A DNA stretch of 6,321 nt from Candidatus Poribacteria bacterium (GTDB lineage: Bacteria; Poribacteria; WGA-4E; WGA-3G). Numbering within the stretch: the stretch's first letter is position 1; each line of letters begins with the position of its first letter. Shown one piece after another: positions 1-6,321 of this stretch. The notes below the pieces were generated by a model, which was not told the origin of the DNA, did no database searches, and saw only the letters and a program-made list of their open reading frames with translations. The position numbers and the translations under genes were made by a program. The stretch lies in assembly GCA_007571355.1 (NCBI GenBank), contig RKRO01000310.1:1-6321 (forward strand), in the 5' to 3' direction.

Positions 1-1
1 A

Positions 2-1426
2 ATAGTTCCCCGTAGTGAAGACTACGCAAAATGGTATACACAAGTCATCCGTCAAGCGGAGATGGCAGATTACGCGCCCGTGCGCGGCTGTATGGTCGTG
101 CGTCCCTACGGTTATGCGCTCTGGGAGAATGTCAAGGAACAGTTGGATATCCGTTTCAAGGCGACGGGCCACCAAAACGCCGCTTTCCCGCTCTTTATTC
201 CGATGAGTTTTATTGAGAAAGAGGCAGAGCACGTCGAGGGCTTCAAACCGGAACTCGCGGTCGTTACCCACGGAGGCGGTAAAAAGTTGGAAGAACCGCT
301 CGTGGTGCGCCCAACATCTGAAACAATTATCGGGTACATGTATAGCCAATGGATCCAGTCTTACCGCGACCTGCCTGTGCTTATTAATCAATGGGCAAAC
401 GTCGTACGCTGGGAGTTACGTCCGCGTCTTTTCCTCAGAACAATGGAATTTTTCTGGCAGGAAGGGCATACGGCTCACGCCGCGCACGCGGAAGCAGAAG
501 CGGAAACGCTTCGTATTTTGGATATCTACACCGATTTTGCAGTCAACGAAGCCGCGATACCTGTTATCCCTGGACGCAAAAGCGAAAGCGAAAAATTCCC
601 CGGTGCCCTGACCTCTTATACCATTGAGGCGATGATGGGGGATAAACGCGCCCTCCAAGCGGGTACATCACACGATCTCGGACAGAACTTCGCCAAAGCC
701 TTTGAGATTCAATATCTCGATGCGAATCAGAAACAGCAGCACTGTTGGACAACGAGTTGGGGCGTAAGCACGCGGATGATCGGCGCGATTATCATGACGC
801 ATGGCGATGACCAAGGGTTAGTCCTACCCCCGCGCCTCGCGCCTACACAACTCGTCATTGTGCCAATCGTTCCCAAGAATAGAGACGATGATAAGCAAGC
901 GGTCATGCAAGCTGTTGACGGCATTTGTGAAACCCTGGAGGGTGTCCGCTATCATGTTGATGACAGGCACGACTACTCACCCGGATGGCGGTTTAACGAA
1001 TGGGAACTCAAAGGCGTTCCCTTGCGCATTGAGATAGGCCCTCGCGATCTGAGCAACCAGCAGGTCGTTCTTGCACGGCGTGATATACCCGGCAAGGATG
1101 GCAAAACGTTTGTTCCGATGAATAACGTCGCGGAAACAGTACCTCAGATGCTTGAGACAATTCAAGCAGATATGCTTAAACGGGCCACAGCGTTCCGGGA
1201 CGCGAATACTTTTGAACCGGATACCTACGAGGCCTTCAAAGCGGTTATTGAGGAAGGATTCGCTCGTGCACGTTGGTGCGGTGAGGCAGCATGTGAAAAT
1301 CAAGTGAGAGAGGAAACACAAGCAACGATTCGATGCCTCCCGATAGAACAACCGAGGGAAGATGGTGAGTGTATCGTCTGCGGGAAACCTGCAGGAGAGG
1401 TTGCAGTCTTTGCTCGGGCATATTAA
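2..1426 (+). CDS. proS: Prolyl-tRNA synthetase, archaeal/eukaryote-like (ProS type 3), 5'-truncated by window edge
   Basis: This cytoplasmic class II aminoacyl-tRNA synthetase charges tRNA(Pro) with proline using ATP. The frame is open from base 2 and already reads VPRSEDYAKWY before the first ATG (base 62). That is the conserved N-terminus of the family, so ATG 62 is internal and the true start lies upstream. Numbering from base 2, 474 residues are visible, close to the roughly 480 of the family. Landmarks are RPTSE at 103-107, the motif 2 region RWELRPR near 136-142 with RTMEFFWQEGH after it, the proline-pocket TSH at 222-224, and motif 3 from GVSTR (254) through GDDQG (268-272) to PPR. Cysteines 426, 431, 457 and 460 match the C-terminal zinc site of this subtype, and the protein ends in the typical Tyr. 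The editing insertion of the common bacterial ProRS is absent. It is separated from sucD by a 121-base gap. Confidence 0.97.
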   Translation: MVPRSEDYAKWYTQVIRQAEMADYAPVRGCMVVRPYGYALWENVKEQLDIRFKATGHQNAAFPLFIPMSFIEKEAEHVEGFKPELAVVTHGGGKKLEEPLVVRPTSETIIGYMYSQWIQSYRDLPVLINQWANVVRWELRPRLFLRTMEFFWQEGHTAHAAHAEAEAETLRILDIYTDFAVNEAAIPVIPGRKSESEKFPGALTSYTIEAMMGDKRALQAGTSHDLGQNFAKAFEIQYLDANQKQQHCWTTSWGVSTRMIGAIIMTHGDDQGLVLPPRLAPTQLVIVPIVPKNRDDDKQAVMQAVDGICETLEGVRYHVDDRHDYSPGWRFNEWELKGVPLRIEIGPRDLSNQQVVLARRDIPGKDGKTFVPMNNVAETVPQMLETIQADMLKRATAFRDANTFEPDTYEAFKAVIEEGFARARWCGEAACENQVREETQATIRCLPIEQPREDGECIVCGKPAGEVAVFARAY

Positions 1427-1436
1427 ATTTGTTATC

Positions 1437-1537
1437 GGTTGTCAGTTGAATTGGTTAACAGTTAGCAGTTACAAGAGTCCTCTTAACCAAAAACTGAGTA
1501 CTGACAATTGACGACTATTCCCTAAAAACCGACAACC
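1437..1537. repeat. Imperfect inverted repeat (fold-back element) between proS and sucD
   Basis: This element fills most of the proS-sucD gap. GTTGTCAGTTG (1438-1448) pairs with CAATTGACGAC (1505-1515) over 11 positions, two of them G-U wobbles. Inside it, TTGGTTAA (1451-1458) pairs perfectly with TTAACCAA (1483-1490). A small AAGAG/CTCTT hairpin (1473-1477/1480-1484) sits near the tip and overlaps the inner arm by two bases. An alternative outer pairing is GGTTGTC (1437-1443) with GACAACC (1531-1537). The stretch is rich in CAGTT and its complement, like dispersed intergenic repeats I recall from Poribacteria and some cyanobacteria. No T-run follows the stem, so an intrinsic terminator is not clearly supported. 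It could instead be a REP/MITE-like element or an RNA-processing hairpin. There is no ORF within it. Confidence 0.6.
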
Positions 1538-1547
1538 AGAAAAGAAT

Positions 1548-2420
1548 ATGAGTATACTCGTAAATAAAAACACAAAAGTAATCGTTCAAGGTATCACAGG
1601 GCGTTCCGGACGCTTTCATACGGAGCAGTGCGCGGCTTACGGGACCCAAATTGTTGCAGGCGCGGTCCCCGGTAGAGGTGGGTCTGATGTCAACGGTATT
1701 CCGGTGTTTGACACCGTAGCGGAAGGCGTTGCAGCAACTGGCGCGGACACCTCTCTGATTTTCGTGCCTGCGCGCTTCAATGCGGCCGATTCAGTCATGG
1801 AGGCAGCAGCAGCAGCAGTCGGGTTGATTGTGTGTATCTCCGAACATATCCCTGTGCTTGACATGGTGACAGCGAAGGCGTTCCTGAAAGGGAAACCGAC
1901 GCGATTAATCGGTCCGAACTGTCCGGGTATTATTACACCTGGCGAATGCAAGATCGGTGTGATGCCAGCGTTTGCCTATACCCCAGGCAACGTTGGAATC
2001 GTTTCCCGGAGTGGAACGCTAACTTATGAAGCTGCTTATCAATTGAAACGGCTCGGCATTGGACAGTCCACCTGTGTCGGTATCGGTGGCGATCCGGTGA
2101 TTGGGACAAACTTTGTTGATGTCCTTGAGCTCTTTGAAGCGGACGACGATACACACGCTGTCGTTTTAATCGGTGAGATCGGCGGAACGGCTGAAGAGAC
2201 GGCGGCGCAGTTTGTGAAGGACGAAATGACGAAGCCTGTTGTCGGATTTATTGCTGGACAGACCGCGCCGCCGGGTAAACGGATGGGACATGCTGGTGCT
2301 ATCATCTCTGGTGGACAAGGCACGGCTGCGGATAAAATTCAGGCACTCAAGGGGGCTGGCATTACCGTTGCAGATAGTCTCGCTACTATTGGAGAAACCG
2401 TTGCGGCGGTTTTAACCTAA
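1548..2420 (+). CDS. sucD: Succinyl-CoA ligase (ADP/GDP-forming), alpha subunit
   Basis: This is the alpha subunit of succinyl-CoA synthetase. With the beta subunit SucC it interconverts succinyl-CoA and succinate with substrate-level phosphorylation of ADP or GDP in the TCA cycle. Its 290 residues match the usual length (about 289). The N-terminus MSILVNKNTKVI aligns directly with the known family start, which fixes ATG 1548 even though the upstream ribosome site (AGAAAAGA, 1538-1545) is weak. The CoA-binding Rossmann region has GITGRSGRFH near residue 15. GPNCPG lies at 122-127, and the phosphorylated histidine is His248 in the KRMGHAGAI motif, followed by the glycine-rich SGGQGTA segment. 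Codons 86-90 are five GCA repeats in a row, giving a short alanine run. No sucC lies beside it in the window: the gene before is proS and the gene after is nuclease-like. Confidence 0.97.
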   Translation: MSILVNKNTKVIVQGITGRSGRFHTEQCAAYGTQIVAGAVPGRGGSDVNGIPVFDTVAEGVAATGADTSLIFVPARFNAADSVMEAAAAAVGLIVCISEHIPVLDMVTAKAFLKGKPTRLIGPNCPGIITPGECKIGVMPAFAYTPGNVGIVSRSGTLTYEAAYQLKRLGIGQSTCVGIGGDPVIGTNFVDVLELFEADDDTHAVVLIGEIGGTAEETAAQFVKDEMTKPVVGFIAGQTAPPGKRMGHAGAIISGGQGTAADKIQALKGAGITVADSLATIGETVAAVLT

Positions 2421-2424
2421 AACC

Positions 2425-2433
2425 TTGGAGGTC
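2425..2433 (+). promoter_or_regulatory. Shine-Dalgarno site for the PD-(D/E)XK-like gene
   Basis: TTGGAGGTC contains GGAGG (2427-2431), which ends 9 bases before ATG 2441. It sits in the 20-base gap after the sucD stop codon and supports both this start and co-transcription with sucD. Confidence 0.75.
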
Positions 2434-2440
2434 AAGCACA

Positions 2441-3058
2441 ATGGCATTTAGCGATTTCAAAACAATACCCGAAGTTCAGGAAAAATTTAGAATCAAACAC
2501 ACCGAGAACGACTTTATAGCAATTGAGGAAACAACACACACTCCGTCAAAACAATTTTTGCAGGAATTAGAATTTAGCCGACAATACATCGACGTTTTCG
2601 CCTCTGAAAGTGCTCGATGTGAAGCAGTCATTTTCCCTGTTTTGCGGGAAGTTTACAAAGAATATGCTGAAGATTACGCGCTCTGGATAAAGAAACCGAT
2701 CGTCTACGATGAAATACTCAGCGGTACACCGGATTACTTTATCTCAACTCGATCTGAATTGGGTATGCTCGTTGTCGGTATGCCGTTGATAATGTTCGTT
2801 GAAGCGAAAAAAAATGATTTTGAACAAGGCTGGGGACAGTGTCTTGCAGAACTGGTCGCAGCACAAAAAATCAATGCCGACTCAGATATCCCCGTCTATG
2901 GCATCGTGAGCGATGGAACTTTGTGGCAATTTGGATACCTCATTGGTGATGCCTTCACACGAAACAAGACCAGCTTTAGCGTAGATGATTTGCCAGCTCT
3001 TTTTGGCGCGATTGACACTGTCTTCAAAACAGTGAGCCAGGCATCCGAACACGTCTAA
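2441..3058 (+). CDS. Uncharacterised protein with a PD-(D/E)XK nuclease-like core
   Basis: I do not recognise a named family for this 205-residue soluble protein. What can be seen is a nuclease-type signature. Asp98 lies in GTPDYF at the start of a strand, about 20 residues later a hydrophobic strand leads into Glu121-Ala-Lys123 (FVEAKK), and Gln133 follows in a helix (GWGQCLAEL). The spacing D-x22-E-x-K plus a following Gln is that of the PD-(D/E)XK phosphodiesterase superfamily, which includes restriction-enzyme and RecB/Cas4-like folds and the N-terminal domain of type I HsdR subunits. Upstream helices carry Glu-rich segments (REVYKEYAED). No signal peptide, membrane segment or second domain is visible, so target recognition may come from a partner or the protein may be a degenerate relative. 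It lies 20 bases after sucD and 30 before panB. The ATG has a strong ribosome site. Its AT-richer codons look different from those of its neighbours, which could reflect transfer. DNA cleavage is inferred, not shown. Confidence 0.72.
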   Translation: MAFSDFKTIPEVQEKFRIKHTENDFIAIEETTHTPSKQFLQELEFSRQYIDVFASESARCEAVIFPVLREVYKEYAEDYALWIKKPIVYDEILSGTPDYFISTRSELGMLVVGMPLIMFVEAKKNDFEQGWGQCLAELVAAQKINADSDIPVYGIVSDGTLWQFGYLIGDAFTRNKTSFSVDDLPALFGAIDTVFKTVSQASEHV

Positions 3059-3075
3059 AGTTTCGGGCTTTTTGT

Positions 3076-3081
3076 GAGGAG
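3076..3081 (+). promoter_or_regulatory. Shine-Dalgarno site that decides the panB start
   Basis: GAGGAG ends 7 bases before GTG 3089, an ideal spacing. The upstream in-frame GTG at 3074 overlaps this site and has no ribosome site of its own, so translation most likely begins at 3089. Confidence 0.75.
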
Positions 3082-3088
3082 AAAGCTT

Positions 3089-3919
3089 GTGAAAAAAGAC
3101 ATCGGTTTCTTACGCGCAAAAAAACAGCAACACCAACCGATCACTGTGCTGACCTGTTACGATTACCCGACCGCTTGCCTACAAGACGAGGCGGGGATCG
3201 ATATTGTCTTCGTTGGAGACAGTCTTGGTACCAACATCCTCGGTTATAAAAGCGAGACGGAGGTGACAATGACAGATATGCGCCATCACCTCAGAGCCGT
3301 CCGCCGTGGCGTGACAGATGCCTATCTTCTTGTTGATATGCCTTATGCCGCCGATCGCGATGTGAAACAAGCCGTTACCAACGCGAAACTTTTCTTGTCG
3401 GATGGGGCAGACGGCGTTAAATTGGAAGGCGGTATAGAAAAGGTTCCGATTGTCAAAGTGTTGGCTGAACAAGGTATAGAGACGTGCGCGCACATCGGCC
3501 ATAACCCACAAATCCACGGCAGCAAAGCAGCAACACACGGAAAGACCTTTGCCAAAGCGAAACGGCTCATTGAGGCAGCAGCAGCACTTGCAGACGCGGG
3601 CGCGAAACTCATCGTCCTTGAGAAAATCACTGAAGAGGTCAGTCAAATCATTACAGAGACTGTCGATATTCCCACCATCGGTATCGGCGCAGGACGCTTT
3701 TGTGATGGACAGGTGCTCGTTATCAACGATATATTAGGTATCGGTCCGCCCTTCAAACATGCTAAACGCTACCAAGATTACAATCAACTCACTTTTGAGG
3801 CGATCTGTCAGTATCGCGAAGAGGTGGCGAATGGCGTATTTCCGACAGACGCGAACGCCTCACATATCCCTCCAGACAAACTTGCACGGGTGCAGAAGTG
3901 GCTCAAATCAGAGCGTTAA
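3089..3919 (+). CDS. panB: 3-methyl-2-oxobutanoate hydroxymethyltransferase (ketopantoate hydroxymethyltransferase)
   Basis: PanB transfers a hydroxymethyl group from 5,10-methylene-tetrahydrofolate to 2-oxoisovalerate to make ketopantoate, the first committed step of pantothenate and CoA synthesis in the cytoplasm. The 276-residue product is slightly longer than E. coli PanB (264). It keeps the TIM-barrel active site: TCYDY at 22-26, GDSLG with metal-ligand Asp44, Asp83 in LLVDMPY, Lys111 and Glu113 in VKLEGG, His135 in CAHIG, Glu178 in IVLEK, then IPTIGIGAG and DGQVLV. The GTG start at 3089 is chosen because of the GAGGAG site just before it; a start at 3074 would add five residues (MRRKL). 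No panC or panD is in the window. The gene follows the nuclease-like gene closely and converges on the WD40 gene, whose stop is 20 bases away. The gap (3920-3939) is AT-rich with a T-run at 3931-3939 but no convincing stem. Confidence 0.96.
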   Translation: MKKDIGFLRAKKQQHQPITVLTCYDYPTACLQDEAGIDIVFVGDSLGTNILGYKSETEVTMTDMRHHLRAVRRGVTDAYLLVDMPYAADRDVKQAVTNAKLFLSDGADGVKLEGGIEKVPIVKVLAEQGIETCAHIGHNPQIHGSKAATHGKTFAKAKRLIEAAAALADAGAKLIVLEKITEEVSQIITETVDIPTIGIGAGRFCDGQVLVINDILGIGPPFKHAKRYQDYNQLTFEAICQYREEVANGVFPTDANASHIPPDKLARVQKWLKSER

Positions 3920-3939
3920 CATATCTGTGCTTATTTTTT

Positions 3940-6321
3940 CTACGGGTTCAAACCCTTAAGAATTTCATCCCAAGCCCACAAAAGAATCGTCCCATCTTCA
4001 CCAGCAGTGGCAAGAATCGTCCGATCTTCAGAGAAAACCAATACAGAGATATAACTTGTGTGTCCAGGGAACGTTGATATAATCTTGCCATTGGTGGTAT
4101 CTCGCAATTGAATAAATCCATGTCTACTTCCACTGACAAGGATAGAACCATCTGGAGAGAACGTTAACGCCGTTGGTGGATCGGACATACCTTCCAATCG
4201 GAGCACACGTTCATAGATACCAGTAGTAGGATTTCGGGAATAAATGTGAGAACCACCAGCGAAGGTGTTACTGTCCGGTGCAAATGCGACTGCTCCTTGA
4301 TCTGGAAACGTAGCAAGTTCAGCACCGGTCAGAGTATCCCACAACCGTATTGTCATATCCTTCGTCGTCCAACCCGAACTTATGACAGTTTTATTATCTG
4401 GAGAAAATGCCAAACTGTAAACTGCAGTCGTATGTCCTTCAAGTCTGCACTGTGTTCGCCGGTTCGGTACATCCCATATTTGGATAATATTGTCTTTTCG
4501 TGAACTCACCGCAAAAAGTGTACTATCTGGAGAAAATACCAAGTTGGATACAAATCCACCACTCTCTTCCTGGGTTCCTAGGACACATAGCAACGTTTTG
4601 TGTGTGGTCCAGAGTCGAACTGTATTCTCGTTTCCAATTCTATTTTGGGTTACGAACAGATTTGCGTCTGATGATAACGTCACTTCTGATATTTTTTTGC
4701 CTCCATTCTCAACTATATCGGTAGAGATCTCATTTCTTGTATCGGTATCCCATACAGAAATAAAAACTTGTGAATTACTACTCAAACCAATGCTGGTAAG
4801 GGTTCTGTTGGTGCCATTAGTGTGTTTCGATTTCCCAGATGGGTCACACAGAGTTTGGTTGGATGGATTCATGCTGTTGAATGCTAATGCGGATATCCCG
4901 CCTGGGTTCTGTGTGAGCTCGAATTGCTGATTCCCCGAATCGGTTTCCCACAAACGGACAGTTCCATCTGAATTTGCACTTACCAATTTTTTAGCGTCCG
5001 GAGAAAATGCTATTGCTTCGAGTTCTGCATTACCGGATCCCCCTTCAAACGTACGGATAGGTCTACGCACAAGCGCGGCATTCCATACCCGCCTCAAGGC
5101 AGAAGGTGTCCTACCTACGTGAATATTCCAAAGTTGGACTATATCCTCGGTACCTCCAATAGCAAGAAGGCGGCTATCTGGCGAAAACGCTAACACCTTG
5201 GAGGAAACAGCAGCTTTAAGTGTGCCCAAAAGCATTCCACTTTTAACGTCCCACAATCGAACTCCGTTGGAACCTTCAGCACTCGCAAGGACTTTTCCAT
5301 TCGGTGAAAACGTTAAGGTTTCTATATTTTGTGCCTGTTTTTCTACTGTAAATAAGAGTTGCTCTGTGTCAACATCCCATAATTGGATTGCAGGAATTCC
5401 TTGCTCTTTTCCCAAATAAGCATTTGTACAGGCGGCAGCAAGAAACCTTCCATCTGGTGAAAACACTACATGTAACTCCACTTTCGTCTGATGGGGGAGC
5501 ACAGCAATTGGCTTATGTGTATCATTAGTGAGATTCCATAGCCCTGCTGTTCCAGCGCTGTCCCATCGCCATCCATCCCAACCTGCTGCGTATGCAAGCT
5601 TTGTATCTTCTTCAGTAAACATTAAAGCTTTGACAGGGCTTCGATTTCCAGCAAAAACGGATTTCAGACTTCTTGTCTCTAAATCCCATAGGACTGTGTT
5701 GCCATATAAATCTCCACAGGCAAGGATACTACCATCGGTGGAGAATGCCAGCACATTGATAGAGGAGCTGCCTTGTTTACGGTCAACACCACTATCCTGG
5801 GTGAGTAAAGCGATTTCTGCCCCTGTATTTGCATCGTAAAGCCAAACCCCAATGGAGGTGCCAACGGCTAATTGTGTGCCATCCGGTGAAAACTGAATCG
5901 CATCAATCCTCCCCTTTCCTAATCGCGCTTTTGCCTTTTCAGGCAATTCCCATTTTGTATAATCTTTCACGGTTTCCTCCGTTTGCGTCGATGCAATTGC
6001 TGCGGGCGCATCATTCGGTTGTTGTAGATAATTCCGCTTATCAAGCGCGTTGGTACTTCCTATTTGTGTCCGCACATCCGGTTTTGATTCAAGGTTCTCG
6101 ACCATAGGCGCGTCAACGATCTCAACCGTCATCTCTGAAGCGGCATCAAAACGATAAGGTTTCTGAAAACGCGTCAGGTATGGGTGATTTCCAAAACCGA
6201 GTATTAGCAACATAACTGCTAATGTGGAAGCAGCAACAGCCCACGGCACTAATGGCTTGCTACTGCACGGGGCATCAAATTTGACTCGGGAAATCTCGCG
6301 CATAATGGTCTCGGTCAAATT
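3940..6321 (-). CDS. Membrane-anchored WD40-repeat protein, about 14 blades; N-terminus cut by window edge (possible ECF sigma fusion)
   Basis: The frame is open on the minus strand from the window edge to a TAG at 3942-3940. The first in-frame start candidates are TTG 6318 and ATG 6303, but codons before them continue open, so the true N-terminus is probably outside. Numbering from TTG 6318 (792 residues), a basic segment (R7, R11, K13, K21) precedes one hydrophobic helix at about 23-43 (WAVAASTLAVMLLILG). A low-complexity linker of about 80 residues follows, ending in WELPEKAKARLGKG (123-136). From residue 138 to the end I count 14 WD40-type units of about 46 residues, most with F-S-P-D at the turn and W-D or W-N at the blade end. 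Units 8 and 12 are degenerate. Fourteen units would suit two seven-bladed propellers. The DNA for the SPD turn recurs as a TCTGGAGAAAA-like motif on the plus strand. WD40 propellers are binding scaffolds, so no enzymatic role is expected. The ligand is unknown. Confidence 0.85.
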   Translation of the reverse strand, partial: NLTETIMREISRVKFDAPCSSKPLVPWAVAASTLAVMLLILGFGNHPYLTRFQKPYRFDAASEMTVEIVDAPMVENLESKPDVRTQIGSTNALDKRNYLQQPNDAPAAIASTQTEETVKDYTKWELPEKAKARLGKGRIDAIQFSPDGTQLAVGTSIGVWLYDANTGAEIALLTQDSGVDRKQGSSSINVLAFSTDGSILACGDLYGNTVLWDLETRSLKSVFAGNRSPVKALMFTEEDTKLAYAAGWDGWRWDSAGTAGLWNLTNDTHKPIAVLPHQTKVELHVVFSPDGRFLAAACTNAYLGKEQGIPAIQLWDVDTEQLLFTVEKQAQNIETLTFSPNGKVLASAEGSNGVRLWDVKSGMLLGTLKAAVSSKVLAFSPDSRLLAIGGTEDIVQLWNIHVGRTPSALRRVWNAALVRRPIRTFEGGSGNAELEAIAFSPDAKKLVSANSDGTVRLWETDSGNQQFELTQNPGGISALAFNSMNPSNQTLCDPSGKSKHTNGTNRTLTSIGLSSNSQVFISVWDTDTRNEISTDIVENGGKKISEVTLSSDANLFVTQNRIGNENTVRLWTTHKTLLCVLGTQEESGGFVSNLVFSPDSTLFAVSSRKDNIIQIWDVPNRRTQCRLEGHTTAVYSLAFSPDNKTVISSGWTTKDMTIRLWDTLTGAELATFPDQGAVAFAPDSNTFAGGSHIYSRNPTTGIYERVLRLEGMSDPPTALTFSPDGSILVSGSRHGFIQLRDTTNGKIISTFPGHTSYISVLVFSEDRTILATAGEDGTILLWAWDEILKGLNP

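Noticed and set aside
977..1351. A 124-residue minus-strand open frame inside proS.
   Set aside because: It is antisense to a conserved synthetase region and shows no recognisable family features.
1508..1536. TTGACG at 1508-1513, considered as a -35 promoter box for sucD.
   Set aside because: No acceptable -10 box lies 16-18 bases downstream, and the word is part of the inverted-repeat arm.
1803..1817. Run of five GCA triplets, considered as a phase-variable repeat.
   Set aside because: Triplet changes would only alter the number of alanines in SucD without shifting the frame, and five units is short for slippage.
3059..3072. AAAG and CTTT with a T-run between the nuclease-like gene and panB, considered as a terminator.
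   Set aside because: The stem is only four A/T-rich pairs, and it would sit directly before the panB ribosome site, inside an apparent operon.
3904..3939. Possible terminator after panB: CAGA (3909-3912) and TCTG (3924-3927) followed by a T-run at 3931-3939.
   Set aside because: The stem is only four pairs with an 11-base loop and low GC, too weak to call, although the T-run is suggestive.
3944..3955. Small inverted repeat GGGTTCAAACCC at the 3' end of the WD40 gene, considered as a terminator.
   Set aside because: It has five pairs with a two-base loop, lies inside the coding region, and on the minus strand is followed by an A-run rather than a T-run.
4246..4930. Plus-strand open frames inside the WD40 gene (4246-4503 and 4490-4930).
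   Set aside because: They are antisense to a well-supported repeat protein, have no recognisable domains, and look like shadows of its regular codon pattern.

Overview
The window is ordinary, gene-dense bacterial chromosome of mid GC content. The best guess for its source is an uncultivated lineage of the Candidatus Poribacteria kind (sponge-associated or marine). That rests mainly on the style of the large minus-strand WD40 protein: a conserved linker with the core WELPEKAKARLGKG, one membrane segment, then many SPDG-type blades. It also rests on the CAGTT/AACTG-rich imperfect inverted repeat in the only sizeable gap. I recognise both styles from memory and could not run a database search, so treat the lineage as a hypothesis.

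Layout. The plus strand begins inside proS (prolyl-tRNA synthetase, bases 2-1426), whose first codons lie before the window. A gap of 121 bases follows (1427-1547), filled largely by a fold-back repeat. Next come three closely spaced plus-strand genes: sucD (succinyl-CoA ligase alpha subunit, 1548-2420), an unnamed gene with a PD-(D/E)XK nuclease-like core (2441-3058), and panB (ketopantoate hydroxymethyltransferase, 3089-3919). The gaps between them are 20 and 30 bases, and the last two have clear Shine-Dalgarno sequences, so they are probably co-transcribed. Twenty bases further on, a large minus-strand gene ends (3940) and runs off the right edge. It encodes a membrane-anchored protein with about 14 WD40 blades.

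How the genes relate. proS, sucD and panB serve translation, the TCA cycle and pantothenate/CoA synthesis. SucD uses CoA and PanB makes a CoA precursor, but neither sucC nor panC/panD is present, so no dedicated pathway operon is visible. The two genes most worth a second look are the nuclease-like gene between sucD and panB, and the WD40 gene. The reading frame of the WD40 gene stays open to the last base of the window with residues NLTETIMREI. This suggests that the apparent start is internal and that an N-terminal domain, probably an ECF sigma factor, lies just outside. No RNA genes, CRISPR arrays, insertion sequences or attachment sites were seen.
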